Source of the DNA: Gammaproteobacteria bacterium
Lineage (GTDB): Bacteria; Pseudomonadota; Gammaproteobacteria; Eutrophobiales; Eutrophobiaceae
Assembly (NCBI GenBank): GCA_026710545.1
Contig: JAPOQU010000108.1
Span: 1 to 64,000, forward strand
Direction: 5' to 3'
Length of the DNA: 64,000 nucleotides
Below the pieces are notes generated by a model. It did no database searches. It saw nothing but the letters and a program-made list of their open reading frames with translations, and was not told the DNA's origin. Below are positions 47,011 through 57,167 of the stretch, in pieces. The number at the start of each line of letters is the position of its first letter. Position 1 is the first letter of the stretch. The translations under genes and the position numbers were made by a program.

Positions 47011-49587
47011 CTAGCCGGCCGAAAACGTCAATACCCCGTCTTCGGCATCCACGCTAATGGTATCCGTGGCGTGAAATTTCCCGGCCAGCAGTTCCTTTGC
47101 CAGGGGAGTTTCCAGGTGGGTCTGTACAGCCCGCTTCAGGGGCCGTGCACCGTAAACGGGATCGAACCCGATATTCGCCAGGGTCTCTTTTGCCTTGTCC
47201 GAGATGGTGATGACTATGTCCTGCTCCGCCAGGCGCTGTTTCAGCCTGTTGACCTGGATCCCGGCAATGGCGTTGAGCTGCGATCGCTTCAACGTGTGGA
47301 AGACCACGAGGTCGTCAATACGGTTAAGGAATTCCGGCCGGAAATAAGAAGATACTAGTTCCAGCACCGTCGATTTCATCGTGCCATAGTCTGAATCGTC
47401 CGGCAGTTCCCGTATGCGGTCGGAACCAAGGTTTGAGGTCATGATGATGACCGTGTTACGGAAATCAACCGTCCTGCCCTGGCCGTCGGTCAAGCGGCCA
47501 TCGTCCAGCACCTGCAACAGGACGTTGAAAACATCGGGGTGGGCCTTCTCCACCTCGTCCAGCAGCACCAGGCTGTAGGGCCTGCGCCTGACCCGCTCGG
47601 TAAGTTGTCCGCCCTCGTCGTAGCCGACGTAACCCGGCGGTGCGCCGATCAACCGGGCTACCGCGTGTTTTTCCATGTATTCGGACATGTCGATGCGGAC
47701 AATGGCCTCTTCGCTGTCAAATAAAAAGTCAGCCAGGGCTTTACACAGTTCCGTTTTTCCCACGCCGGTCGGACCGAGGAAGAGAAACGAACCGTTCGGC
47801 CTGTTGGGATCGGCAAGACCGGCGCGTGCGCGCCGGATGGCGTCCGCAACCGCGACGATGGCTTCATCCTGGCCGACAACCCGCTGCCGTAACGCTTCCT
47901 CCATCTGTAACAGTCTGTCTTTCTCGCCCTGCAGCATCCTGGCGACCGGTATTCCCGTCCACTTGGAAACCACTTCCGCAATCTCGTTTTCCGTTACCTT
48001 GTTGCGTAGCAGCTGCATCGGTTTCGCTTCGGTCCGGTCTGCATTTTCCAGTTGCTTTTCGAGTTCCGGAATAATGCCGTATTGCAGTTCCGACATCCGG
48101 TTGAGGTCGCCTGCGCGTTGCGCCGCTTCGAATTCCATGCGCGACTGTTCCAGCCGTTCCTTGATATCGTGCGCGCCCTGCAACGCCGCCTTTTCGGATT
48201 TCCAGATTTCTTCCAGGTCCGCAAACTCCAGTTCGACCTGGCTTATCTCGCTTTCGAGATCGGCCAGGCGTTGTATTGAAGCCTCATCGGTTTCCTTCTT
48301 CAGGGCTTCGCGCTCAATTTTCATTTGAATGAGGCGCCGCTCCAGGCGGTCCATCGCCTCCGGTTTGGAGTCGATCTCGATGCTGATACGGCTGGCCGCT
48401 TCGTCGATAAGGTCGATTGCCTTGTCGGGCAGTTGCCTGTCGGTGATGTAACGCTGCCCCAGCGTGGCTGCGGATATGATGGCCGGATCGGTAATCTGCA
48501 CATTATGGTGCACTTCATAGCGTTCCTTCAGGCCGCGCAGGATGGCAATGGTGTCGTTCACGTCGGGTTCGTCGATGAACAACTTCTGGAAGCGGCGTTC
48601 CAGCGCGGCGTCTTTTTCAATATTTTCCCTGTATTCATCCAGGGTTGTTGCGCCTATACAGTGCAGTTCTCCCCTGGCCAGGGCAGGTTTCAGCATGTTG
48701 CCGGCATCCATTGACCCTTCCGCCTTACCGGCGCCGACCACGGTATGTACCTCGTCGATAAACAGGATGATGCGGCCCTGCTGCTTGTCGAGGTCGTTCA
48801 GGATGGCTTTCAGGCGTTCTTCAAATTCACCCCGGAATTTTGCTCCGGCAATCAGGGAACCCATGTCCAGGGCCAGCAACTGCTTTCCTTTCAGGGCATC
48901 GGGCACCTCGCCGTTGACTATGCGTTGCGCCAGGCCCTCGACTATCGCGGTCTTGCCTACACCCGGTTCGCCGATCAGCACGGGATTGTTTTTTGTTCGT
49001 CTCTGCAGGACCTGGATGGTGCGGCGTATCTCTTCATCCCGGCCGATCACGGGGTCCAGTTTTCCCTTGCCGGCCTGGTCGGTTAAATCAATCGTGAACT
49101 TGTCCAGCGCGCCGCGGTTGTCTTCACTGTGCGGGTCGTTGACATTTTCCCCGCCGCGGATCCTGTCTATTGCCGCCTCGGTTCTATGCTTATCGGCGCC
49201 GCACTCCTTCAGCAGTTTCCCCAACCCTGATTTATCTTCCAGCGCGGCAAGGGAGAACAGTTCGCTGGAGATAAATTGATCCTTGCGTTGCTGCGCGTAC
49301 TTGTCGGTGAGGTTGAGCAGTCGCTCCAGCTCCCTGGACACGAATACTTCCCCGTCATGTCCCTGTATCCTGGGTAAATTATCCATGGCCCGGGCTATCC
49401 CCTTATGCAGGCGTCCTGTGTCTACCCCGGCGAGGCCCAGCAGGTGGGTGGTCGAGCCGCCTTCCTGGTCCAGCAGTGCGGCCATCAGGTGTACCGGTTC
49501 AATGAACTGGTTATCGCGCCCGAGCGCCAGGCTCTGGGCGCTTGCCAGGGCCTGCTGAAATTTGCTGGTTAATCGATCAGTACGCAT
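47011..49587 (-). CDS. clpB: ClpB disaggregase chaperone
   Basis: The protein has 858 residues with N-domain ([22 protein letters not shown]), NBD1 Walker [19 protein letters not shown], middle coiled coil (about 410-525), and NBD2 Walker [15 protein letters not shown]. It works with DnaK to recover aggregated protein. A Shine-Dalgarno GGAG is six bases before the ATG, and a heat-shock promoter stands at 49622-49650. Confidence 0.97.
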   Translation of the reverse strand: MRTDRLTSKFQQALASAQSLALGRDNQFIEPVHLMAALLDQEGGSTTHLLGLAGVDTGRLHKGIARAMDNLPRIQGHDGEVFVSRELERLLNLTDKYAQQRKDQFISSELFSLAALEDKSGLGKLLKECGADKHRTEAAIDRIRGGENVNDPHSEDNRGALDKFTIDLTDQAGKGKLDPVIGRDEEIRRTIQVLQRRTKNNPVLIGEPGVGKTAIVEGLAQRIVNGEVPDALKGKQLLALDMGSLIAGAKFRGEFEERLKAILNDLDKQQGRIILFIDEVHTVVGAGKAEGSMDAGNMLKPALARGELHCIGATTLDEYRENIEKDAALERRFQKLFIDEPDVNDTIAILRGLKERYEVHHNVQITDPAIISAATLGQRYITDRQLPDKAIDLIDEAASRISIEIDSKPEAMDRLERRLIQMKIEREALKKETDEASIQRLADLESEISQVELEFADLEEIWKSEKAALQGAHDIKERLEQSRMEFEAAQRAGDLNRMSELQYGIIPELEKQLENADRTEAKPMQLLRNKVTENEIAEVVSKWTGIPVARMLQGEKDRLLQMEEALRQRVVGQDEAIVAVADAIRRARAGLADPNRPNGSFLFLGPTGVGKTELCKALADFLFDSEEAIVRIDMSEYMEKHAVARLIGAPPGYVGYDEGGQLTERVRRRPYSLVLLDEVEKAHPDVFNVLLQVLDDGRLTDGQGRTVDFRNTVIIMTSNLGSDRIRELPDDSDYGTMKSTVLELVSSYFRPEFLNRIDDLVVFHTLKRSQLNAIAGIQVNRLKQRLAEQDIVITISDKAKETLANIGFDPVYGARPLKRAVQTHLETPLAKELLAGKFHATDTISVDAEDGVLTFSAG

Positions 49588-49621
49588 AACATCTCCATAA
49601 AGTAGCTTCGCTATACTGTAT

Positions 49622-49650
49622 TAATATGGGCATCCCGCCGTGATTCAAGG
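49622..49650 (-). promoter_or_regulatory. Sigma-32 (heat-shock) promoter of clpB
   Basis: On the minus strand CTTGAA (49644-49649) and CCCATATTA (about 49622-49630) are 13 bases apart, close to the sigma-32 consensus (CTTGAAA, 13-15 bases, CCCCAT-T). This fits clpB as a core heat-shock gene. Confidence 0.75.
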
Positions 49651-49669
49651 CCGGACAGAAAAACGGCGG

Positions 49670-49707
49670 ATATTCGGGGTCAGAGCATTTGCTCTGACCC
49701 CGAATAT
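49670..49707. repeat. GGGGTCAGAG palindrome after pgeF
   Basis: Perfect 18-base arms with a two-base centre, the arm containing ATTCGGGGTCAGAGCA. It ends one base before the pgeF stop codon and lies just upstream of the clpB heat-shock promoter. No T run follows, so it is a repeat element that might also act as a terminator or mRNA end-protector. A relative is at 54751-54836. Confidence 0.8.
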
Positions 49708-50448
49708 TCACTCCATCCAGATCAGGCTTGCCATGCGCCCGGTAACGCCGTCCCTGCGGTAGGAATAGAACATCTCCTTGTTGGCGCAGGTACATTGTTT
49801 GCAATCGGATATGTCTGTAACGCCCAGTTGCAGCAGATCCGTCTTGACCAGTTGTCCAAGGTCCAGGTACCAATGGCCTGCGCGGCCGGGAGTGGTTGCA
49901 AGCCGTGTTTCCGCCCAGATCGATGAGCAGGCGGAGACCACGTCGGCGCCAACCTCGTAATTTTCCTGGCTGATATGTGGCCCGACCCAGGCCGACAGTT
50001 CATGAGGCGCGGCGTTAAACATGGACAGGCCGCGTTGGATTATCCTCTTGCACAGGCCGCGCCAGCCGATGTGCAGGGCCGCGATCTCGGTGCCGTCGCG
50101 GTTGCAGAGCAATAACGGGATACAGTCGGCGGTCTGTACCGCGCACACCACACCACCCGTACCGGTATATGCGCCGTCTGCAGGGCCGGGCTGTTCCGTC
50201 TCCGCCTTGATAACCCTGTTGCCGTGCTGCTGTTGCAGCCAGAGCGGTTCCGCCGGCAGGTTTAATTGCTTGCGCAGTTGCAGGCGGTTTTCCGCGACGG
50301 CCTCCGCTTCATCTCCGACGTGTCCGGCGAGGTTGAAACCGTTGAATGGAGCAGGGCTGGCGCCGCCGGAGCGGGTCGTGGTCCCCGCATGTACATGCGC
50401 GGGAGCCGCCCAGTCCGCATCTATCCAGTTGTTATGCGTCCGTTTCAC
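49708..50448 (-). CDS. pgeF: PgeF/YfiH-type multicopper-like purine nucleoside phosphorylase
   Basis: The protein has 246 residues from the GTG at 50448, inside the rluD 3' end. The family His/Cys zinc site is present: VCAVQTADCIPLLLC with the Cys, ALHIGWRGLCKRII with the His, and the earlier QQQHGNRV. The family (YfiH, LACC1) acts on purine nucleosides and corrects amino-acid errors in peptidoglycan precursors. The rluD-pgeF-clpB order is a conserved gammaproteobacterial trio. Confidence 0.92.
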   Translation of the reverse strand: MKRTHNNWIDADWAAPAHVHAGTTTRSGGASPAPFNGFNLAGHVGDEAEAVAENRLQLRKQLNLPAEPLWLQQQHGNRVIKAETEQPGPADGAYTGTGGVVCAVQTADCIPLLLCNRDGTEIAALHIGWRGLCKRIIQRGLSMFNAAPHELSAWVGPHISQENYEVGADVVSACSSIWAETRLATTPGRAGHWYLDLGQLVKTDLLQLGVTDISDCKQCTCANKEMFYSYRRDGVTGRMASLIWME

Positions 50449-51454
50449 TGCGTATGACAGCCAGGAGGTTTTCCATGTCGGCGGCGAGAGGCGCGTCCCA
50501 CTCCACACGGTTACCGGTCACCGGGTGCGGCAGTTCCAGCCGCACCGAATGCAGGGCCTGCCTGGGAAAGGCGGCAAGCGCCTCCCTGAGCGTAGCCGAT
50601 ACGTTTTTCGGGAAGCGCTTCCTCCCTCCATAGACGGGGTCGCCGATGACGGGGTTGCCCAGGTGCGCCATATGGACCCGTATCTGATGGGTGCGTCCCG
50701 TCTCCAGGCTTAGTTTGATATCCGTGCAGACGGGGAATTTTTTTACGATCCGGTAATGGGTGACCGCGTGTTTTCCCTTGTCTGTCACGCTCATGCGCGT
50801 GCGTTGCGTCGGGTGCCTGCCAATGGCGGCGGTTATCGTCCCGCCGCTGATCAGCTGCCCGTGTACCACTGCACGGTACTCCCTGGTAATTTTTCTTTCC
50901 GACAAATCCCTGACCAGTCTTGTGTGGGCCGGCAGTGATTTTGCCACCACCATGATCCCGGAGGTGTCCTTGTCCAGGCGATGTACTATTCCTGCCCTCG
51001 GGATCTGCGCAAGTTCGGGACAGTAATACAGCAAGGCATTGACCAGGGTGCGGTCCGGGTTACCTGCACCGGGATGAACGACAATTCCCGGCGCTTTGTT
51101 GACTACAAGAACGGCCTCGTCCTCGTGTATGACATCGATAGGGATTTCCTGTCCCGTCCATGTTTCGTTGTGACTGGTGATCTGTGCCCTTACCTCGATC
51201 GATTGTCCGCCCCGGACCGTGTCTTTCTGCTTCAGGGAAGCGCCGTCCACGGTAACAAAACCGTTCCTGATCCACGTCTGCAGGCGGGCGCGGGAATGCT
51301 GTGGGCATAACCGGGCCAGGACCTGGTCAAGCCGCTTGCCGCTATGGCGGTCCGGCACGATTACCGTAAAGTTTTCGTCGACTGGGCTCACTGAACGGTG
51401 AGGAAAGTGATGGAATAATCCCGGATTATTTGTTATAACCGGACCGAAATTCAA
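50432..51454 (-). CDS. rluD: RluD, 23S rRNA pseudouridine(1911/1915/1917) synthase
   Basis: The protein has up to 340 residues from the ATG at 51454; the first 25 residues are unusual and a later GTG (VSPVDEN) may be the true start. S4-like N-domain GKRLDQVLARLCPQHSRARLQTWIRNGFVTVDG; the catalytic Asp in GIVHRLDKDTSGIMVVAK; RTHQIRVHMAHLGNPVIGDPVYGG at the end. The overlap with pgeF suggests cotranscription. It diverges from the degS-type gene with a 27-base gap. Confidence 0.94.
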   Translation of the reverse strand: MNFGPVITNNPGLFHHFPHRSVSPVDENFTVIVPDRHSGKRLDQVLARLCPQHSRARLQTWIRNGFVTVDGASLKQKDTVRGGQSIEVRAQITSHNETWTGQEIPIDVIHEDEAVLVVNKAPGIVVHPGAGNPDRTLVNALLYYCPELAQIPRAGIVHRLDKDTSGIMVVAKSLPAHTRLVRDLSERKITREYRAVVHGQLISGGTITAAIGRHPTQRTRMSVTDKGKHAVTHYRIVKKFPVCTDIKLSLETGRTHQIRVHMAHLGNPVIGDPVYGGRKRFPKNVSATLREALAAFPRQALHSVRLELPHPVTGNRVEWDAPLAADMENLLAVIRSETDA

Positions 51455-51481
51455 GTAGATGTTGATAACACCAAAGCGAAC

Positions 51482-52675
51482 GTGAGAAAGGCTATAAACA
51501 AGTTATTTACCAGGATTTATAGCACGAAATTTATTCCGTTTAAAGGCAGTTCGATTTTTCCTCCTAAACCGGGTTTTGCCGGATTTGTTATTCAATCCGT
51601 AGTCGCCGGGTTGGCCGTTGCCTTCGTGCTGCTGTATCTGTTCCCCGGCCTGTATTCCGCGCAAAACGGCAGTGGAGCTACGCCTGGCCGGGAAGGTGTC
51701 GTCTCCTACCGCGATGCGGTGAACGCGGTGGCGCCGGCGGTAGTTAACGTCTACTCCACACGCATAGAGCGGCGCACAATTCATCCCTTTTTCCAGGATC
51801 CTCTGTTCCGCCGTTTTTTCGGCCCGCAGGCACCGGCAGAGAGGCGCAACAATCTCGGTTCCGGGGTGATTATGGACGCAAGAGGCTATCTGCTGACCAA
51901 TGCCCACGTCATCCGCAATGCAGACGAAATACTCGTTACCTTGTATGACGGCCGGCAGGGTTCTGCGGAGGTCGTGGGCGTAGACGTGGATACCGACCTG
52001 GCCGTGCTGAAAATAGCCATGGATAACCTCCGGGTCGCGCCCACCAGCGATTCCAGCCTGGTAAGAGTGGGAGACGTTGTCCTGGCCATAGGCAATCCCT
52101 ACGATTTCGGACAGACGGTCACCCAGGGCATCGTCAGCGCCACGGGCCGTAACAGGGTGGGGATTACGACGTTCGTGAATTTTATCCAGACCGACGCTGA
52201 CATCAACCCGGGCAACTCCGGCGGCGCCCTCGTTTCCGCCCTGGGGAAACTGATCGGCATCAACACTGCCATAATATCCAGCAGTGGTGGTTCGCAAGGC
52301 ATAGGTCTGGCTATTCCGACGAACCTGGCGCTGGACGTGTTGCAGCAAATAATTGAATTCGGTCACGTCATCCGGGGCTGGATCGGCATCGAAGCGCAGA
52401 TCGTCCCGCAGGACATCAGGGATGCGGCAGGACTGGACGAAAGCGGCATCCTGATTGCCGCGGTCCTCAACGGCAGTCCGGCAGATCAGGCGGGAATCAT
52501 GCCCGGCGATATCATGACACGGATCGACGGTAAGCCGCTGTATGACCCGCGCGCCACGATCAACATGATCTCACAGGTCAAACCGGGCGCCAGTGTGGAA
52601 ATAGAACTCCTGCGCGGCTGGAAAACACAGACGGTGGAGGTGCAGGTGGCGGAACGCCCCGCCCCCATGCAGTGA
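51482..52675 (+). CDS. degS: DegS-type membrane-anchored serine protease
   Basis: The protein has 397 residues from a GTG at 51482. One membrane helix at about 38-58 and no cleavable signal, then a trypsin-like domain with H142 (TNAHVI), D172 (DTDLAVLKI) and S246 (NPGNSGGAL), and a single PDZ domain (about 295-390, RGWIGIEAQ). Single anchor plus one PDZ fits DegS/AlgW, which cut RseA/MucA to release the envelope-stress sigma factor, rather than DegP. The first 30 residues (rich in Lys/Phe/Pro) are longer than in E. coli DegS. hisD-hisG-murA beside degS is a known gammaproteobacterial arrangement. Confidence 0.9.
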   Translation: MRKAINKLFTRIYSTKFIPFKGSSIFPPKPGFAGFVIQSVVAGLAVAFVLLYLFPGLYSAQNGSGATPGREGVVSYRDAVNAVAPAVVNVYSTRIERRTIHPFFQDPLFRRFFGPQAPAERRNNLGSGVIMDARGYLLTNAHVIRNADEILVTLYDGRQGSAEVVGVDVDTDLAVLKIAMDNLRVAPTSDSSLVRVGDVVLAIGNPYDFGQTVTQGIVSATGRNRVGITTFVNFIQTDADINPGNSGGALVSALGKLIGINTAIISSSGGSQGIGLAIPTNLALDVLQQIIEFGHVIRGWIGIEAQIVPQDIRDAAGLDESGILIAAVLNGSPADQAGIMPGDIMTRIDGKPLYDPRATINMISQVKPGASVEIELLRGWKTQTVEVQVAERPAPMQ

Positions 52676-52681
52676 ATTGAT

Positions 52682-52823
52682 TTAACATGGATGTACAGGA
52701 TATACAGGATTATATTGGTAAGGTTCAGTGACCACTTCCTGTGCCCTGCCAGGTTCCTCCGGTTACTATAACCTCGCTGCTTATGAATTAAAATATCCTG
52801 TTTATCCTGTACATCCATGTTAA
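52682..52823. repeat. ATGGATGTACAGGAT inverted repeat between degS and hisD
   Basis: Arms of 29 bases (52682-52710 and 52795-52823) match with one mismatch and flank an 84-base loop. The right arm contains the hisD stop codon. This gap is convergent, so the long stem could serve as a two-way terminator. A partial copy lies at 9513-9546. Confidence 0.8.
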
Positions 52824-54121
52824 TTATCTTTCATACGCAGTTCGGCAGAACGGGCATGGGCAGTCAGCCCCTCAGCGCGGGCCAGCACTGTTGCGGTGCG
52901 GGCAAGGCTTGCGGCAGACGCGGCGTTGCAATCGATGAGCGATGAGCGCTTCTGGAAATCATAAACACCCAGTGGGGACGAGAATCTTGCGGTTCTGCCG
53001 GTGGGCAGCACATGGTTTGGACCTGCGCAATAATCTCCTATTGCTTCTGCGGCAAAATGCCCCAGGAAGATCGCACCGGCGTGCCTGATACCGGCCAGGT
53101 AGCTGTCCGGTTCCCGTACGGCCAGTTCCAGGTGCTCCGGCGCCAGCCGGTTCACGATAGCGCACGCCTGTTCGATATTCCCTGCCCGGATCAACGCACC
53201 GTTGTTTTCCAGCGAAGCGCGGATTATGGCGGCGCGTTCCATCTGTCCGATTTGCCGGTTGATTGAGTTTTCAACCCTTTCCGGCAGGCTTGCGTCGGTG
53301 GTCACCAGGATGGCCCTGGCGTCCTCGTCGTGCTCTGCCTGTGCGAACATATCCATGCTGATCCAGTCCGGGTCTGCGCTCTCGTCAGCAACAATGACAA
53401 CCTCGGAAGGGCCGGCGATCATATCTATGCCGACAACGCCGAATACCAGCCGTTTGGCTGCGGCCACGTAACGGTTTCCCGGTCCGACGATCTTGTCGAC
53501 CGCGGGGACGGGACCGGCGCCGTAGGCAAGGGCGGCGATAGCCTGGGCGCCGCCGATGCTGAACACCCGGTCGACACCCGCCACTCGTGCCGCCGCCATG
53601 ACGACAGGGTTGATCTCGTCATTTACGGCGGGAACAACCATGATTATTTCCGGGACGCCCGCGACTTTAGCCGGTATTGCATTCATCAAAACCGACGACG
53701 GGTAAGCCGCCTTGCCACCGGGAACGTAGATACCGACCTTGTCCAGGGGTGTAATCCGCTGACCCAGGGTCGAACCGTCCTGGTCCTGGTAAGACCAGGA
53801 ACGGCCTTTCTGATGCTGGTGGTAATCGCGTATCCGCGCCGCGGCGTGTTCCAGGGCCCGGAGCGTGTCATCCGCGACGGCCGTCAGGGCCTGTTGCAGT
53901 GCTGCATCTGTCACTTCCAGGTCGCCGGGCCCGATACGCCGATGGTCTAACCGGTTGGTGTATTCCACCAGGGCAGCGACACCGTTGTCCCTGACGTTAT
54001 TCAGGATAGCGGAGACGGTCGCGGTCAATTCCGGGTCCAGGGTTTCATTGCCGGACAGCAGTTGTGTAAAACGGCTCTCAAACTCCGGGTCGGAATCGGC
54101 CAGCCTGGTAATGCGCATCAT
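52820..54121 (-). CDS. hisD: Histidinol dehydrogenase
   Basis: The protein has 433 residues. [33 protein letters not shown] is the signature; zinc/catalytic parts are [31 protein letters not shown], and [31 protein letters not shown] follows. It oxidises L-histidinol to histidine. Its start overlaps the hisG stop. The last codons, including the stop, lie within the dispersed repeat. Confidence 0.97.
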   Translation of the reverse strand: MMRITRLADSDPEFESRFTQLLSGNETLDPELTATVSAILNNVRDNGVAALVEYTNRLDHRRIGPGDLEVTDAALQQALTAVADDTLRALEHAAARIRDYHQHQKGRSWSYQDQDGSTLGQRITPLDKVGIYVPGGKAAYPSSVLMNAIPAKVAGVPEIIMVVPAVNDEINPVVMAAARVAGVDRVFSIGGAQAIAALAYGAGPVPAVDKIVGPGNRYVAAAKRLVFGVVGIDMIAGPSEVVIVADESADPDWISMDMFAQAEHDEDARAILVTTDASLPERVENSINRQIGQMERAAIIRASLENNGALIRAGNIEQACAIVNRLAPEHLELAVREPDSYLAGIRHAGAIFLGHFAAEAIGDYCAGPNHVLPTGRTARFSSPLGVYDFQKRSSLIDCNAASAASLARTATVLARAEGLTAHARSAELRMKDN

Positions 54122-54750
54122 TCTGATACGGCCCCGGCAATGCGTCTTATGAGCGGCTTTATCAGCTCCTGTTTCATTTTCATGGCGGCCTTGTTGACAA
54201 TGAGGCGGGAACTGATATCCGCGATGTTTTCCAGCGCGGCCAAGCCGTTCTCTTTCAGGGTATTCCCCGTATTCACAAGGTCGACAATCAGATCGGACAA
54301 CCCCAGCACCGGGGCGAGTTCCATGGAACCGTACAGTTTGATGATCTCAACCTGTTGTCCTCTTTCGGCAAAAAAGTTCCGGGTTGTCATAACGTACTTG
54401 GTAGCGATGCGTAAACGCCCCGTCATCGCTGTCGCATCCCTGGGCCCTGCCAGCATCATGCGGCAACGGGCGATCTTCAGGTCCAGCGGTTCATAAAGGT
54501 TGTCGCTCTCACATTCCATCAGCACGTCTTTCCCGGCAATGCCGAGATCGGCGCCGCCGTTCAGCACGTAGGTAGGCACGTCAGCCGCACGGATGACGAT
54601 TAACCTGACCCCCTCCTGGTTGGTTTCAAAAATGAGCTTGCGGGTCGTGTCGGGGTCATCGAGGGGACGCACACCGGCGCGCGCAAGCAACGGCAAAGAC
54701 TCGTCCAGAATCCGCCCCTTTGAAACTGCAATAGTAATCCCGTCTGTCAT
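54118..54750 (-). CDS. hisG: ATP phosphoribosyltransferase, short form (HisG-S)
   Basis: The protein has 210 residues: [54 protein letters not shown], and the PRPP loop [18 protein letters not shown]. At this length the C-terminal regulatory domain is missing, so it is the short form, which by family knowledge needs the HisRS-like subunit HisZ. No hisZ is in the window. Its ATG touches a perfect 26-base inverted repeat, with no Shine-Dalgarno visible, which is unusual for a first gene of an operon. Confidence 0.95.
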   Translation of the reverse strand: MTDGITIAVSKGRILDESLPLLARAGVRPLDDPDTTRKLIFETNQEGVRLIVIRAADVPTYVLNGGADLGIAGKDVLMECESDNLYEPLDLKIARCRMMLAGPRDATAMTGRLRIATKYVMTTRNFFAERGQQVEIIKLYGSMELAPVLGLSDLIVDLVNTGNTLKENGLAALENIADISSRLIVNKAAMKMKQELIKPLIRRIAGAVSE

Positions 54751-54836
54751 AATATTTGGGGTCAGAGTAAAAATACGGCAATTAAGTATGCGGTATTGAG
54801 CTATTATTGTGTATTTTTACTCTGACCCCAAATATT
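54751..54836. repeat. Long GGGGTCAGAG inverted repeat abutting the hisG start
   Basis: Perfect 26-base arms (54751-54776 and 54811-54836) around a 34-base loop, the arm containing TTTGGGGTCAGAGTAAAAAT. It fills the murA-hisG gap and touches the hisG ATG. It shares the GGGGTCAGAG core with the element at 49670-49707. Confidence 0.88.
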
Positions 54837-54848
54837 ACTGGCCCCAAC

Positions 54849-56111
<1,263 letters not shown>

Positions 56112-56372
56112 TTACGTTGCTGAGATTACACGAAAAGGGCTCTTCTTCTTCCACTGTTCCGGCGTATAGGTTTGTATGGAGAGCGCATGGATGTCTGTTC
56201 CCATTTTGTCGCCCAGCGCCTTGTAGACCACCTGGTGTTGCTGGACCATGTTTTTTCCGGCAAAAACATCGCTTACGATAATTGCCGTAAAGTGTGTTCC
56301 ATCACCTTCCACCTCGACCACACTGTCAGGTACGCCGGCTTCGATGAGTCTTGTGATATCTTCAACCTGCAT
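56112..56372 (-). CDS. ibaG: IbaG, BolA-family protein
   Basis: The protein has 86 residues of BolA fold: LIEAGVPDSVVEVEGDGTHFTAIIVSDVFAGKNMVQQHQVVYKALGDKMGTDIHALSIQTYTPEQW. It probably binds monothiol glutaredoxin with a shared iron-sulfur cluster and affects acid stress. The ibaG-murA pairing is conserved in Gammaproteobacteria. Confidence 0.92.
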   Translation of the reverse strand: MQVEDITRLIEAGVPDSVVEVEGDGTHFTAIIVSDVFAGKNMVQQHQVVYKALGDKMGTDIHALSIQTYTPEQWKKKSPFRVISAT

Positions 56373-56402
56373 CGTGTTCCCCGGGATAAATGCAGTTGAA
56401 CG

Positions 56403-57032
56403 CTATGTTTCCTCGGTCAATGACCGCTCCAGCGTCTCGTTTTTGTCAACGAGCTTTTGCAGCAGTGATTCGAGGCCGTTATTGCGAATTTCGGAGGCAA
56501 ACGATTTCCGGTAGGTCTCCACCAGGCTGATCCCCTCAAAGGCGACGTTCACCACTTTCCAGCTGCCGTCGCTGATATGCATGGTGTAGTTGACCGGTGT
56601 GACACCGGCGTCCGAGATTATCTGGGTCTTCACCATCACGATGTTGGGTTTGGAGCCTGTCAGGGTCTCCAGGTAATTGACCTTCTCGTTGGTAAACCCC
56701 AGCACCGCCTTGGCATAGGTACGCACCAGCAGGTCCTTGAATTCAGAGGTGAAGACACCTCGCTGTTCTTCGTTGGCCTGCTTCCAGTACTTGCCCAGTA
56801 TCCACCTGGACATATTGTGGAAATCGAAGACGGGGATAATCAGGTCATTAATCAGGCCATAAACTGTCTCCGGTTGCGCATCCAGCATTTCCCTTTCCGC
56901 GGTTATGCGTGCGATCACGTTATCGACGGTACTGAGTATGACGTCTTCCGGTTTTTCTATGTCCTGCGCCGGCGCCGTGGCGGTCAACAACGGCAACAGC
57001 AATATCACAAAAATGCCAACTTTCCGCTTCAT
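56403..57032 (-). CDS. mlaC: MlaC/Ttg2D-type periplasmic phospholipid-binding protein
   Basis: The protein has 209 residues with a Sec signal peptide (VGIFVILLLPLLTATAPAQ). The MlaC fold is marked by DVILSTVDNVIARITAEREML, IIPVFDFHNMSRWILGKYWKQANEEQRGVFTSEFKDLLVRTYAKAVL and VVNVAFEGISLVETYRKSFASEIRNNGLESLLQKL. It ferries phospholipid (or another lipid) across the periplasm. The usual partners mlaF, mlaE, mlaD and mlaB are missing next to it; an RND transporter gene follows upstream, as in the HpnM/HpnN pairing of hopanoid systems. Confidence 0.9.
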   Translation of the reverse strand: MKRKVGIFVILLLPLLTATAPAQDIEKPEDVILSTVDNVIARITAEREMLDAQPETVYGLINDLIIPVFDFHNMSRWILGKYWKQANEEQRGVFTSEFKDLLVRTYAKAVLGFTNEKVNYLETLTGSKPNIVMVKTQIISDAGVTPVNYTMHISDGSWKVVNVAFEGISLVETYRKSFASEIRNNGLESLLQKLVDKNETLERSLTEET

Positions 57033-57135
57033 GGTTAGATTACTCCTGATTGAATAAGTATGGGACTAAACCCCGTATTCTAATTTGATCCTGACAATTG
57101 AGAAAGAATTAATTTGGTAAAGTTCCCAAATGTCC

Positions 57136-57167
57136 ATATCTGCGTTAATCTGCGTCATCTGCGGATT
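57136..57167. repeat. TCTGCGTTAATC repeat at the RND gene end
   Basis: Three ATCTGCG units cover the last codons and stop of the transporter gene (its C-terminal SADDAD is encoded here). The match is to the array at 5201-5236. Confidence 0.65.
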
